Assembly (NCBI GenBank): GCA_015234425.1
Contig: JADGNE010000067.1
Span: 1 to 64,000 of the forward strand
DNA: 64,000 nt
DNA from: Devosia sp.
GTDB taxonomy: Bacteria; Pseudomonadota; Alphaproteobacteria; Rhizobiales; Devosiaceae
Reading direction: 5' to 3'
Of the stretch, positions 9,093-17,737 are shown in pieces. The translations under genes were made by a program, and so were the position numbers. The notes below the pieces were generated by a model. The model was given only the letters and a program-made list of their open reading frames with translations. It made no database searches and was not told the DNA's origin. How positions within the stretch are numbered: the stretch's first letter is position 1; each line of letters opens with the position of its first letter.

Positions 9093-10583
9093 GTGGAGCA
9101 TTTCGATCTCGTCGTCATCGGCTCGGGACCTGCCGGTCGCCGTGCCGCCATCCAGGCGGCCAAGCTGGGCAAGTCCGTGCTGGTGGTGGAAAATCGGATG
9201 CGCCTCGGCGGCGTCTCGGTTCACACCGGCACTATACCTTCCAAGACGCTGCGCGAGACCGTGCTCAATCTCTCCGGGTGGCGGGAGCGCGGCTTTTACG
9301 GCATGTCCTACCGGGTCAAGAAGGACATCGAGGGCAAGGATCTCGGCGCGCGGCTGCGCAAGACGCTCGATTATGAGATCGAGGTGCTCGAACACCAGTT
9401 TGCCCGCAATGGCGTGCGGACTTTTGGGGGAAAGGCGCAGTTTCGCGGTGATCACCACATCTGCGTCGTCGACCACGCGGGCGACGAAGTGATGTTCGGT
9501 TTTGATTTTGCCGTCATTGCCGTTGGCACCTCGCCCTACCGGCCCGCCCATATCGACTTCGACGGCCATACGATCATGGACAGTGACACGCTGGTCAGCG
9601 AATTGCGCGTGCCGCGCAGCCTGACTGTGGTGGGCGCGGGTGTCATCGGCATTGAATACGCCACCATCTTTTCGGCGCTCGATGTTCCGGTCACGGTGAT
9701 CGAGCCGCGCGATAATTTCCTCGACTTCATCGATCGCGAGATCATCGAGGAGTTTACCCATGATCTGCGGCAGCGCGGTTTGACCATGCGGTTGGGCGGC
9801 ACGGTGGATCGGGTGGAAAAGGACGCTCAGGGTTGGGCCATTGCCCATCTTACCGACGGACGGCAGATCCGCTCCGACATGCTGCTCTATGCGGCAGGGC
9901 GCGTCGGCGCTACGCAGGATTTGGGGTTGGCGTCCTGCGGTGTGGTGCCGGATGATCGCGGGCGGCTGAAAGTCGATCCCGCGACCTTCCAGACCCAGAT
10001 CCCCCATATCTATGCGGCGGGTGACGTCATCGGCTTTCCGGCCCTGGCTTCGACGTCGATGGAGCAGGGCCGTATCGCGGCGCTGCACGCCTTTGGCGCG
10101 CATATGCCGGCAGCGCCCGACTTCTTTCCCTATGGCATTTATGCCGTGCCCGAGATTTCGACCATCGGGCTTACCGAGCAGCAGGTGCGGGACAAGAAGA
10201 TCCCTTACGAATGCGGCGTGGCGCGGTTCCGTGAAACCTCGCGCGGGCACATCATGGGCCTCCAGTCCGGCATGATGAAAATGATTGTGGCGCTCGACAC
10301 GCGAAAGCTGCTGGGGGTCCACATTGTCGGCGAGGGTGCGACCGAGCTCATCCATATCGGGCAGGCCGTGCTCAATCTGGGCGCCACGCTCGACTATTTC
10401 GTCGAAAATACTTTCAATTATCCGACGCTGGCGGAGGCCTACAAGATCGCGGCACTTGACGCCTGGAACCGGATGCCCCGCGTCACCCCGGTCGCGCCGG
10501 TGATGGACAAGGCAACGCCAACGCCTGACGTCAGTCCGGAAACGCCCGATCCGGTCAGTAACTCTTCTCCGGCAGCGGAATGA
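9093..10583 (+). CDS. sthA: Soluble pyridine nucleotide transhydrogenase (SthA-type)
   Basis: 496-residue FAD protein that interconverts NADPH and NADH in the cytoplasm. The N-terminal FAD motif is GSGPAGRRAAIQAAKLG; the segment GTIPSKTLRE replaces the CxxxxC disulfide of lipoamide dehydrogenase or glutathione reductase, which is the hallmark of SthA. A second dinucleotide motif GAGVIGIEYA and the FAD site IYAAGDVIGFP follow. GTG at 9093 is chosen because AGAGGGG lies 9 nt upstream; an upstream GTG (9045) would place the leader hairpin in coding sequence. A Pro/Thr-rich tail of about 35 residues after the dimerisation domain is extra. The 3' end overlaps the convergent pirin gene by 29 nt. 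Confidence 0.92.
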   Translation: MEHFDLVVIGSGPAGRRAAIQAAKLGKSVLVVENRMRLGGVSVHTGTIPSKTLRETVLNLSGWRERGFYGMSYRVKKDIEGKDLGARLRKTLDYEIEVLEHQFARNGVRTFGGKAQFRGDHHICVVDHAGDEVMFGFDFAVIAVGTSPYRPAHIDFDGHTIMDSDTLVSELRVPRSLTVVGAGVIGIEYATIFSALDVPVTVIEPRDNFLDFIDREIIEEFTHDLRQRGLTMRLGGTVDRVEKDAQGWAIAHLTDGRQIRSDMLLYAAGRVGATQDLGLASCGVVPDDRGRLKVDPATFQTQIPHIYAAGDVIGFPALASTSMEQGRIAALHAFGAHMPAAPDFFPYGIYAVPEISTIGLTEQQVRDKKIPYECGVARFRETSRGHIMGLQSGMMKMIVALDTRKLLGVHIVGEGATELIHIGQAVLNLGATLDYFVENTFNYPTLAEAYKIAALDAWNRMPRVTPVAPVMDKATPTPDVSPETPDPVSNSSPAAE

Positions 10584-11481
10584 ACTCGCTCTCATCGGGC
10601 ACGGCGCCAAAGCGGACCATTTTCCAGTCCTCCTTGGCCTGTTCGATCCGTTCGCGGCTCGAGGACACGAAGTTCCACCAGATATAGCGGGGCCCTTCGA
10701 GCGCGGTGCCACCGAGGAACATCATCCGTGCGGGGGTGAGGGCGGTGACGGTGATGGCGTCGCCGGGGCGGAAGACGAGGAGACGCGGTCCCTCAAAACT
10801 GTCTCCGGCGATGGTAATGGTGCCGTCCACGAGATAAATGGCGCGCTCTTCATATTCGGTGTCGAGCGGGGCGCTGAGCCCTGCCGCAAGGGCGACTTCC
10901 ACATAGAACCAGTCTGACACGGTCTGCACCGGAGAGAGCCGACCGAAGGCCCGGCCGGCGATGATGCGGGCGGAAATGCCGTTGTCGGTGACCATGGGCA
11001 GAACCTGCGAGCCAAAATGCTGGAAGCTGGGGGCGATCTCCTCGCGGTCCTGGGGCAGGGCGACCCAGCTTTGAAGGCCGAGCATGGTCTGGCCAACGGC
11101 GCGCTCGACGTCTGGCGTGCGCTCGGAATGGGTGATGCCACTGCCGGCGGTCATCAAATTCATCGCGCCGGGCTGGATGTCCTGAACATTTCCTTCGCTG
11201 TCGCGGTGCGTGATGCTCCCGTCAAAGAGGTAGGTGACGGTGGAGAGCCCGATATGGGGGTGGGGTTTGACGTCCATGCCCTGGCCGGACAGGAACTGAA
11301 CGGGCCCGAAATGGTCAAAGAAGATGAACGGTCCCACCATCTGCCGCTTGCCATGTGGCAGGGCGCGGCGCACCGGAAAGCCATCCCCGAGATCGCGCGT
11401 TCGGGGGACGACGACCAGTTCGAGCGCGTCGCAGCTCTGATTGTCGCCGGCGATCGGGTCGTAATGGGGAAGCCAGGTCAT
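10555..11481 (-). CDS. Pirin-family bicupin protein
   Basis: 308-residue pirin family protein: two cupin barrels, the N-terminal one binding iron. Metal ligands are visible as the two His in HPHIGLSTVTYLFDG, a His in SITHRDSEG and a final HSE in GSGITHSERTP. Bacterial pirins have been described as quercetinase-like dioxygenases or regulators of other enzymes; the role here cannot be read from sequence. ATG at 11481 follows CAGGAG, and the longer upstream frame has no support. It is divergent from an Rrf2 regulator, which may control it. Confidence 0.9.
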   Translation of the reverse strand: MTWLPHYDPIAGDNQSCDALELVVVPRTRDLGDGFPVRRALPHGKRQMVGPFIFFDHFGPVQFLSGQGMDVKPHPHIGLSTVTYLFDGSITHRDSEGNVQDIQPGAMNLMTAGSGITHSERTPDVERAVGQTMLGLQSWVALPQDREEIAPSFQHFGSQVLPMVTDNGISARIIAGRAFGRLSPVQTVSDWFYVEVALAAGLSAPLDTEYEERAIYLVDGTITIAGDSFEGPRLLVFRPGDAITVTALTPARMMFLGGTALEGPRYIWWNFVSSSRERIEQAKEDWKMVRFGAVPDESEFIPLPEKSY

Positions 11482-11542
11482 GGGATGCTCCTGTCTGAAC
11501 TCAGGGCAATGTGGGGACAGTGCGTCTCCCTGTCGAGGCGGA

Positions 11543-11552
11543 ACACCGGTGT
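11543..11552. promoter_or_regulatory. Palindromic operator candidate between pirin gene and rrf2
   Basis: Perfect 10-bp palindrome ACACCGGTGT in the 118-nt divergent intergenic region. It sits 11 nt upstream of a TTGACA -35-like element (11564-11569) for the Rrf2 gene. A dimeric Rrf2 regulator binding here could control both directions. This is inference from position only. Confidence 0.4.
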
Positions 11553-11599
11553 AACCGCCCGCCTTGACAATGGCTGGCGCCGGGCACCATGTCCTTGCC

Positions 11600-12103
11600 A
11601 TGAACCGAGATAGTCGACTTTCCGGCGTGCTGCATGTGCTGCTGCACATGGCCCAATTTGATGGACCCGTCACCTCCGAGACGCTGGCGCGGGCGATGGG
11701 CACCAATCCTGTCGTCGTGCGGCGGGTCATGGCTGGGCTGCGGGAAGCCGGTTATGTGCGTTCCGAAAAGGGACATGGTGGTGGCTGGCGGCTCATCGCC
11801 GACCTCGCATCGATCACTTTGCTCGATATTTATCGGGCGCTCGGCAGCCCTTCGCTGCTCGCGATCGGGCACCGTTCGGACAATCCTGACTGCGCCGTGG
11901 AGCGGGCGGTCAATGCTGTCCTCGAGGAGAGTTTTGAGGCCGCGGAAGCCCTGTTGCTGGCCCGTTTTGGCGAGGTTTCGCTGGCCGAACTCAACGCCAG
12001 ATTTGCCCCCAAAAACGCGCTGTGGCGCGAGGGGTTTTGCATGATCACTGGTCGGAGCCTTCCCGCTAAGATATTGCTAACGAATGGTAAATTCAGGGAG
12101 TAG
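11600..12103 (+). CDS. Rrf2-family transcriptional regulator
   Basis: 167-residue DNA-binding protein of the Rrf2 family. The N-terminal winged helix-turn-helix ([30 protein letters not shown] and onward, about residues 5-60) is followed by the wing segment [11 protein letters not shown]. Only one cysteine (NPDC) lies in the region where IscR or NsrR carry three cluster-binding cysteines, so an iron-sulfur cluster is unlikely; it resembles the YwnA-type subgroup. ATG at 11600 (MNRDSRLS) fits family N-termini; no Shine-Dalgarno is visible before it, and a TTGACA at 11564 would put transcription start near the ATG, so the mRNA may be leaderless. Confidence 0.88.
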   Translation: MNRDSRLSGVLHVLLHMAQFDGPVTSETLARAMGTNPVVVRRVMAGLREAGYVRSEKGHGGGWRLIADLASITLLDIYRALGSPSLLAIGHRSDNPDCAVERAVNAVLEESFEAAEALLLARFGEVSLAELNARFAPKNALWREGFCMITGRSLPAKILLTNGKFRE

Positions 12104-12157
12104 TAATAGTGAGCGATCTCCCAATAGCGATAATTAATTGGGTGTCACCAGCCATCA

Positions 12158-12172
12158 TTAACTGGCCTTTAA
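12158..12172. promoter_or_regulatory. CtrA-type box upstream of the flagellin gene
   Basis: TTAA-CTGGCCT-TTAA matches the alphaproteobacterial CtrA consensus TTAA-N7-TTAA exactly and lies 78 nt before the flagellin ATG. CtrA is a known activator of flagellar genes in this class; binding here is inferred. Confidence 0.55.
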
Positions 12173-12250
12173 GAGGATCGGTCCAAATCTATCCATCGTG
12201 AAAGGGCTGCATGAAGCGGCCTCGAATTTTCCAGAAGGAAAGCACCACAC

Positions 12251-14983
12251 ATGGGTTCCGATATCTCTCTCTCGAAGGCCGTTCGCGCGAACCTTCTGAG
12301 CCTGCAGAACACCGCCGAAATGATGAACAAGACGCAGAACCGTCTTGCCACCGGCAACAAGGTGAACTCTGCCCTGGACAACCCGTCCAACTTCTTCACT
12401 GCTTCCGCCCTGAACAGCCGCGCTGCCGACATGAGCAATCTGCTCGACTCGATGGCATCGGGCATCAAGGTCATCGAAGCGGCGAACAACGGCATCACGG
12501 CGCTGACCAAGAACCTCGAGTCCATGCAGTCGACCCTGCGTCAGGCTCGCCAGGACAAGTCGTTCCAGACCCAGTCGTTTGAAGTCAGCGACAACACCGT
12601 GCTCAAGCTCGGTGGCGGTCAGTTCGGCGACGTGCCGACCGAAATCAAGCTGGCCGACGCGACTGCCCCCGGCATCAAGTCGCAGGTGAGCACCACCAGC
12701 GACACTGCTTATCTGGGCCCCGTTTCCTCGAACTCCAGCGCTTCCGGCGCCGGCGCTCGTACCGAAATCAATCTCAATGGTGCAATTAGCACCGGTGAGA
12801 CCTTCACTGTTGCAGGCGTGACCGTCACTGCCGGCGCCGATGTCACCGACACCGGTGTTGCAGCCAGCATCCAGTCCGCACTCAACCTCGATCCTGCTAC
12901 CGTTGGCAAGTACACTGCCTCCGCTGGCACTGGCGACAACGCCGGCAAGATCATCATCGAGACCGTCGACACCACCGCAGAAGCTGCAGAAGTGGTCTTC
13001 CAGACTGCTGACTCGGCGACCAAGGGCAAGACGACCTTCAACTACAGCGCGATCACCTCGTCTGTGTCGGTTGGTTCCCAGCCGATCTCGACCGGTTCTT
13101 CGTTCGAAGAGTTCGTTGGCAATCTTGAAGCCGGCGCTGCCGCTGGCAACTATGAAGTTGAAGCCGACGCCGATACCGGCGTGATCAGCCTCATCAGCAA
13201 GGACTTTGGTGCTGCTGCTCCGACCATCTCGGGCGTCCCGCAGAACGGCGCCGGCTCGACCGGTACGCCGACGACCACGTCCTTCACGCTGGCCAATGGC
13301 ACTGCCGGTTCCCTGCGGGATGACCAGGAACTGACGATTGCCGGTGCCGACGCTGCAATCGAGCTGACCTCGGGCATGAACGCTGCGGCGATCAAGTCCG
13401 CACTTGAAGCCGACGAAGGTCTCGACGCGCTCTACACGGTTGCTGTCGATGCAACGACGCTGGCAGTCACGCTGACCTCGAAGACCAATGGCGCAGCTGC
13501 TGCGACCGTGACGTCTGACAAGGCTGCCGTCACGATGGTTCCGGCCACGCTGACGACCACTGGTAGCTCTATCGATCTCTCTGCCCTTGCCGCGGATATC
13601 GGCACCTCTAACCCTGGTGCCGTCTTCACCATCAGCGATGGTACGGCGACCTCCGCCACGCACACCTTGGCAGCGGGTGAAACTGTTCAGGACCTGCTTG
13701 ACGGCCTGAACGGCGGCAACTGGACTGTCTCCACCAATGCTGATGGTTTCGAAATCACCAGCGCCACCGGTGACAACTTCACGCTGACCATCACGGGCGC
13801 ACCGGGCTTTGGTCTGCCTGCCGCTTCCACTTCCACTGGCGGTATCCCGGCTGAGCCGGCTGGTATTGGTGCTGTCACGTCGACAGCCGGTACTGCTGAC
13901 ACTGCTGCGGTCAATGGCTACACTTCCGTTGACGGCCTGGATCGCGCCTGGACCAACACGGTTGCTGCCGAGAAGGACGAGTTCACCGTCTCCTACGACG
14001 GCAAGACTGCCGAAATCTCGATCGGCGCCGTCAAGGGTGGCGTTGGCACCTCCGCCAATGCTCTGGACGTCAAGAACTGGCAGGATGCCACGGTCGCTGA
14101 CGTCAACAACCAGCTTGCCAACCAGGGCATCCTGGGTGTCGAGGCTCAGTTCGACGACGCCGGCAAGCTTGCCTTCGTTGCCAAGACTGCAGAAGCCAAG
14201 ACCCTGGCTGTTTCCGGTACGGATGCGACCGCCCTGTTCGGCACCAACGGTGTTCACACCGGCCAGGCCGAGAAGAGCGAACTCAACTCCACCAAGACGG
14301 TCGACAAGTTCGTTGAGCTGATCAACCGTGACATGGGTGGCCAGGTCCGCGCATCGAACGACAACGGCAAGCTGCGTATCGAGAACCTCTCGACCCAGTC
14401 GCTGGACATCGGTATCGACACCGGCGGCGCAATGAGCTCCCTCAAGGTCGATGGCAACTCGGTGCGTGCGAACCTGTCCAAGCAGTTCAACGAACTGCGT
14501 GACCAGCTCGACAAGCTCTCCGACGACGCTTCGTTCAACGGCATCAACCTGCTGCGTGGCGACAAGCTGAAGATCACCTTCAACGAGTCCGGCACGTCGT
14601 CCATCGACATCCAGGCGAAGGACAGGGACGGCAACGTCCGTGGTATCAACGCTTCGAACCTGAACATCGACACGCTGGTGGCCGAAGACCTCGACACCGA
14701 CGAGAAAATCGACGCTTTCCTCGCCACGCTGTCTTCGGCTCTGACCGAACTGCGTTCGCAGGCATCGTCCTTCGGTTCGAACCTGTCGTCGGTTGAAAAC
14801 CGTCAGTCGTTCACCAAGAACATGATCAACACGCTGGAAACCGGCGCGGCGAACCTGACCTTGGCTGATACGAACGAAGAAGCCGCCAACCTTCTGGCCC
14901 TGCAGACCCGTCAGCAGCTGTCGTCTTCGGCACTGTCCATGGCGTCGCAGCAGGACCAGGCTGTGCTGCAGCTCCTGCGTTAA
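12251..14983 (+). CDS. Long flagellin with expanded central region
   Basis: 910-residue flagellin, about twice to three times the usual alphaproteobacterial length. The conserved N-terminal D0/D1 part spans about residues 1-120 (LSKAVRANLLSLQNTAEMMN, then NKVNSALDNPSNFFTASALN) and the conserved C-terminal part about 720-910, ending SMASQQDQAVLQLLR. Between them about 600 residues rich in Thr, Ala, Gly, Ser and Asp form a surface-exposed variable region with several related beta-rich segments (for example LTSGMNAAAIKSALEADEG and LAAGETVQDLLDGLNGG). No cysteine. AGAAGGAAAG precedes the ATG. No other flagellar gene is nearby; a CtrA-type box lies upstream and two terminator hairpins downstream. 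Confidence 0.9.
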   Translation: MGSDISLSKAVRANLLSLQNTAEMMNKTQNRLATGNKVNSALDNPSNFFTASALNSRAADMSNLLDSMASGIKVIEAANNGITALTKNLESMQSTLRQARQDKSFQTQSFEVSDNTVLKLGGGQFGDVPTEIKLADATAPGIKSQVSTTSDTAYLGPVSSNSSASGAGARTEINLNGAISTGETFTVAGVTVTAGADVTDTGVAASIQSALNLDPATVGKYTASAGTGDNAGKIIIETVDTTAEAAEVVFQTADSATKGKTTFNYSAITSSVSVGSQPISTGSSFEEFVGNLEAGAAAGNYEVEADADTGVISLISKDFGAAAPTISGVPQNGAGSTGTPTTTSFTLANGTAGSLRDDQELTIAGADAAIELTSGMNAAAIKSALEADEGLDALYTVAVDATTLAVTLTSKTNGAAAATVTSDKAAVTMVPATLTTTGSSIDLSALAADIGTSNPGAVFTISDGTATSATHTLAAGETVQDLLDGLNGGNWTVSTNADGFEITSATGDNFTLTITGAPGFGLPAASTSTGGIPAEPAGIGAVTSTAGTADTAAVNGYTSVDGLDRAWTNTVAAEKDEFTVSYDGKTAEISIGAVKGGVGTSANALDVKNWQDATVADVNNQLANQGILGVEAQFDDAGKLAFVAKTAEAKTLAVSGTDATALFGTNGVHTGQAEKSELNSTKTVDKFVELINRDMGGQVRASNDNGKLRIENLSTQSLDIGIDTGGAMSSLKVDGNSVRANLSKQFNELRDQLDKLSDDASFNGINLLRGDKLKITFNESGTSSIDIQAKDRDGNVRGINASNLNIDTLVAEDLDTDEKIDAFLATLSSALTELRSQASSFGSNLSSVENRQSFTKNMINTLETGAANLTLADTNEEAANLLALQTRQQLSSSALSMASQQDQAVLQLLR

Positions 14984-14998
14984 TCGCAAGACATCGGA

Positions 14999-15017
14999 AA
15001 GGCGGCTCAGCCGCCTT
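14999..15017 (+). terminator. First hairpin after the flagellin gene
   Basis: AAGGCGGCTCAGCCGCCTT forms a perfect inverted repeat 15 nt after the flagellin stop. It lacks a long T-run and probably works with the stronger hairpin 26 nt further on. Confidence 0.55.
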
Positions 15018-15042
15018 CCCAATATTTCCCGCAAGGGGTGGC

Positions 15043-15071
15043 AAGGGGGCTTCGGCCCCCTTTTCATTTTT
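15043..15071 (+). terminator. Rho-independent terminator of the flagellin gene
   Basis: AAGGGGGC-TTCG-GCCCCCTT, a stable UUCG-capped stem, followed by TTTTCATTTTT. It ends the flagellin transcript. Confidence 0.85.
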
Positions 15072-15149
15072 CTGAATAGTGGGCGCTCACGGCACTTTAA
15101 CCCCTTCGTGGCAGGGTCTCGTCCATTCCATTGCAGAACGGACCAACCG

Positions 15150-16652
15150 ATGATCTCGCACAATTCCCTATCGCGCCGGCAATTCCTGGCCGGGAGTACG
15201 GCGGTTGCGGGCATGGCAGCGCTCGGGCCCAGCCGGGCCGATGACGCGGTAGCCGATACGGCCGACGCCTCTTCCGGGTCCGACCGCTGGGAGGTGCTGC
15301 GCCGCCTGACCGGGGACCGGCTCGTTCGTCCTGGCGACGTCGGGTACGAAAAGGCCGCACTGCCCAACAACCTCCATTTCCGCGACGTGCGTCCGCAGGG
15401 CGTTGCTTATTGCAGCACGCCGCAGATGGTAGCCGATGTGCTCAGCTGGGCCTGGGACCAGGACATTCCCTTCGCCATTCGCAGCGGCGGTCATTCCTAT
15501 TCGGGATACTCGTTGAGCCATGACCTCGTCATCGACATGCGCGAGATGCGTGCGATATCGCACGACGCGGCAACAGGGCAGGTGCGGGTGGAAGCGGGCG
15601 CGCTCAACGGACAGCTCTATTTGGCGCTGAACAAAGCCGGACGGATGATCACCCATGGTCGCTGCCCGAGCGTTGGCGCGGCGGGTTATCTGCTCGGGGG
15701 CGGCATCGGCTTCAATATGCGGCGTCTGGGCATGGCCTCCGATGCTTTGACCAGCTCCGAGATTGTGACGGCAGACGGAAAGCTGCGCCTGCTCTCGGCC
15801 GACGAAAACGCCGATCTTTTCTGGGCCACGCGCGGCGGGGCAGGGGGCAATTACGGCGTCAGCACTGCCTTCACGCTCAACACTGCCCCGATGGACGAGA
15901 GGCTGACAGTTTTCCGCGTGGTGTGGCGGGAGAAAACGCTTGAGGTCGCTCGTGCGCTGTTCGCGGCGGTCGACGCCGCGCCGGTGGAACTGGGGACGCG
16001 CATTGCGCTCGGCGGGGTGACGCCGCAGCTGGGGGCGCGCGGCCGTCAGGTGCCGGTGACACTGCTGGGACAATATGCCGGCAGCAAAGAGGATCTTCTC
16101 GAAATCCTCGCGCCGGTTACTGCCATCGCGGCGCCCGAATTTATCGACGTGCAGGAAAAGACCTATTGGTCGGGGCAGACTTTCCTCTCGGAGCCCGGCG
16201 AGCCGGCGTTCTTCCGCGAGCGCTCGGCGTTTATCGCAACACCGCCAGACGCCGACCATCTGGGCGAGGCCTTTGAAAAGTTGCAGCGCTGGCCCGGTAC
16301 TGGCGCGGAGGGCAATTATTTCTTCTTCCAGACCGGCGGACGCATCAACGAGCTGGCGCCGGAGGACACGGCCTTCGTGCATCGGGACAGCCGTTTCCTG
16401 TCGGTGGTCGGCATCAGCTGGAGCGAGGACGATCTGGACCTGCCGGAGCGCTTGCGGGCTGCGCGGGACTGGCAGGATGATTTCTATGGCTTCATGTCGG
16501 CACGGGGCGGCAAGGGCGCTTTCCAGAATTTCCCGGACGCGTCGCTGGTCGACTGGCGCGAGCGCTACTATGGCGCCAATCTGGACAAGCTGATGCAGGT
16601 CAAGGCGAAGTACGACCCCAACAATCTCTTCCGCCACGGCCAGTCGCTCTGA
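15150..16652 (+). CDS. Tat-exported FAD-linked oxidoreductase (BBE-like)
   Basis: 500-residue flavoprotein of the PCMH/berberine-bridge-like family, which oxidises alcohol or sugar-type substrates; the substrate is unknown. The N-terminus has a twin-arginine signal (LSRRQFLAGSTAVAGMAAL), so the folded protein is exported to the periplasm. His in SGGHSYSG and Cys in GRCPSVGAAGYLLGGG are at the positions that carry bicovalent FAD in this family. The C-terminal BBE segment YYGANLDKLMQVKAKYDPNN is present. ATG at 15150 is chosen because it starts directly before the Tat signal. The gene is monocistronic with its own terminator. Confidence 0.9.
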   Translation: MISHNSLSRRQFLAGSTAVAGMAALGPSRADDAVADTADASSGSDRWEVLRRLTGDRLVRPGDVGYEKAALPNNLHFRDVRPQGVAYCSTPQMVADVLSWAWDQDIPFAIRSGGHSYSGYSLSHDLVIDMREMRAISHDAATGQVRVEAGALNGQLYLALNKAGRMITHGRCPSVGAAGYLLGGGIGFNMRRLGMASDALTSSEIVTADGKLRLLSADENADLFWATRGGAGGNYGVSTAFTLNTAPMDERLTVFRVVWREKTLEVARALFAAVDAAPVELGTRIALGGVTPQLGARGRQVPVTLLGQYAGSKEDLLEILAPVTAIAAPEFIDVQEKTYWSGQTFLSEPGEPAFFRERSAFIATPPDADHLGEAFEKLQRWPGTGAEGNYFFFQTGGRINELAPEDTAFVHRDSRFLSVVGISWSEDDLDLPERLRAARDWQDDFYGFMSARGGKGAFQNFPDASLVDWRERYYGANLDKLMQVKAKYDPNNLFRHGQSL

Positions 16653-16666
16653 ACCGGGAAAAGCAA

Positions 16667-16689
16667 GGGGCGCTCGCGGCGCCCCTTTT
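16667..16689. terminator. Rho-independent terminator
   Basis: GGGGCGC-TCGCG-GCGCCCC hairpin followed by TTTTA on the plus strand, 15 nt after the oxidoreductase stop; AAGG flanks it on the other side, so it may also serve the convergent cupin gene. Confidence 0.75.
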
Positions 16690-16698
16690 ATCGTTCGA

Positions 16699-17523
16699 TC
16701 AGTAAACCTGCGTCCGCGGGACCGGCCGCGAATAGGGTTTCAGGTCGTCCGGAATGATCGGGTTGAATTCGGGGTCGAAGCGGAAGGGCGCCGCGTCTTC
16801 CCAATGGGTCACCTGCGGGCCACCCAGCCCGCGGAAAAAGATCAGTGCGCCGGTCGGTGAGCCATAGGGGCCGTGCTTGGCCATGGGCGGCCGGATGCAA
16901 TAGGCGCCCGCCTGCATGATGCCGAACTCGCCTGCCAGCTCTCCGGAGAGCAGGAAGAACTCCTGCGAGATCGGGTGGCGTTCGGCCTGGCTGCCGCGCC
17001 GGAAGGCCATGGTGGCGGTAAGATAAGTGGTTTCGCCGGTGAACGGGTCCTCGCGCAGGACGCGCATCCGGGCGCCTTCCTTCATGCTGCCAAGATTGAA
17101 CTTGTCGAAATCGCCATCCCAGACGCCATTGTTGAGATCGCGCTTGGGCGTGCTGCGCTGCTCAATGGCCTCTGCCGTCAGCCGCGCGGCATCCTGCAGG
17201 GGCGAGGTAAAGACCAGCGCGATGACGCCGCTGGCGCCGGTGGTGATGCGCGGGTTGCGGCCGGCCGGAACAAAGCCGAAGTGGTAGCGGTCATAGCGCT
17301 CGTCATCGACACTCAGCGCGCCTTCGATGACCAGAAACTCCAGATCGCGGCCCGGTTCGAGCGTGATCTCGGCTGTTCCGTCAAAGTGTACCAGCGCGCT
17401 CAGCTCCCCGGTTTCCGGGTCATGGCTGAGCCGCTTGAGTTTTCCGGTTTCCGACAGGCCCCACTGGCTGGCGTCTTGCCAGGGCAGATTCTGCGTCTGG
17501 ATGAAATCGATGTGGTCGCGAAT
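16699..17523 (-). CDS. Cupin-fold protein (DUF4437-like)
   Basis: About 274 residues with two cupin-like halves, for example LEPGRDLEFLVIEGALSVDDE and ERHPISQEFFLLSGELAGEFG. It resembles DUF4437-type cupins; enzymatic activity is unknown. The start is doubtful. In-frame ATGs exist at 17628 and 17643 but they lack a Shine-Dalgarno, and the extra N-terminus spans a divergent promoter-like inverted repeat (17576-17593). A perfect AGGAGG lies 8 nt before an ATT codon at 17523, after which the sequence reads RDHIDFIQTQNLPW, a plausible cupin N-terminus. I therefore favour the rare ATT start. It may be co-regulated with the divergent peptide-binding protein. Confidence 0.72.
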   Translation of the reverse strand: MRDHIDFIQTQNLPWQDASQWGLSETGKLKRLSHDPETGELSALVHFDGTAEITLEPGRDLEFLVIEGALSVDDERYDRYHFGFVPAGRNPRITTGASGVIALVFTSPLQDAARLTAEAIEQRSTPKRDLNNGVWDGDFDKFNLGSMKEGARMRVLREDPFTGETTYLTATMAFRRGSQAERHPISQEFFLLSGELAGEFGIMQAGAYCIRPPMAKHGPYGSPTGALIFFRGLGGPQVTHWEDAAPFRFDPEFNPIIPDDLKPYSRPVPRTQVY

Positions 17524-17575
17524 GGTCGGATCCTCCTGTTCCTCATCGCCAACACTGAGGCGTTGTCGAATGTTA

Positions 17576-17593
17576 GTCAAGTTAACTGTTGAC
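17576..17593. promoter_or_regulatory. Inverted repeat formed by divergent -35-like elements
   Basis: GTCAAGTTAACTGTTGAC: arms GTCAA and TTGAC separated by 8 nt. On the plus strand it gives TTGACA and on the minus strand TTGACT, both good -35 hexamers, so one regulator could block both the cupin gene and the peptide-binding protein gene. No convincing -10 element is seen on either side. Confidence 0.45.
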
Positions 17594-17737
17594 AGTATTG
17601 CTGCGCGGTTTAACCTTGATGTGTTCATGATGAGAGGGGTCATGCGCGCGCAGCGTTGGACGGGTAGAGGCTGCCAACATATTGCGAACGCGTGGAAAAA
17701 CCGTCGCGTCGATCAAATAATCGGAGGAGGATCCCAA

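Noticed and set aside
12158-15370. 1070-codon open frame antisense to the flagellin gene
   Set aside because: Low-complexity Arg/Gly/Val-rich translation without domains; it exists because of the codon bias of the real flagellin gene.
17327-17737. N-terminal extension of the peptide-binding protein
   Set aside because: It would overlap the divergent cupin gene and its promoter; a perfect ribosome-binding site with TTG at 17738 directly precedes the signal peptide.
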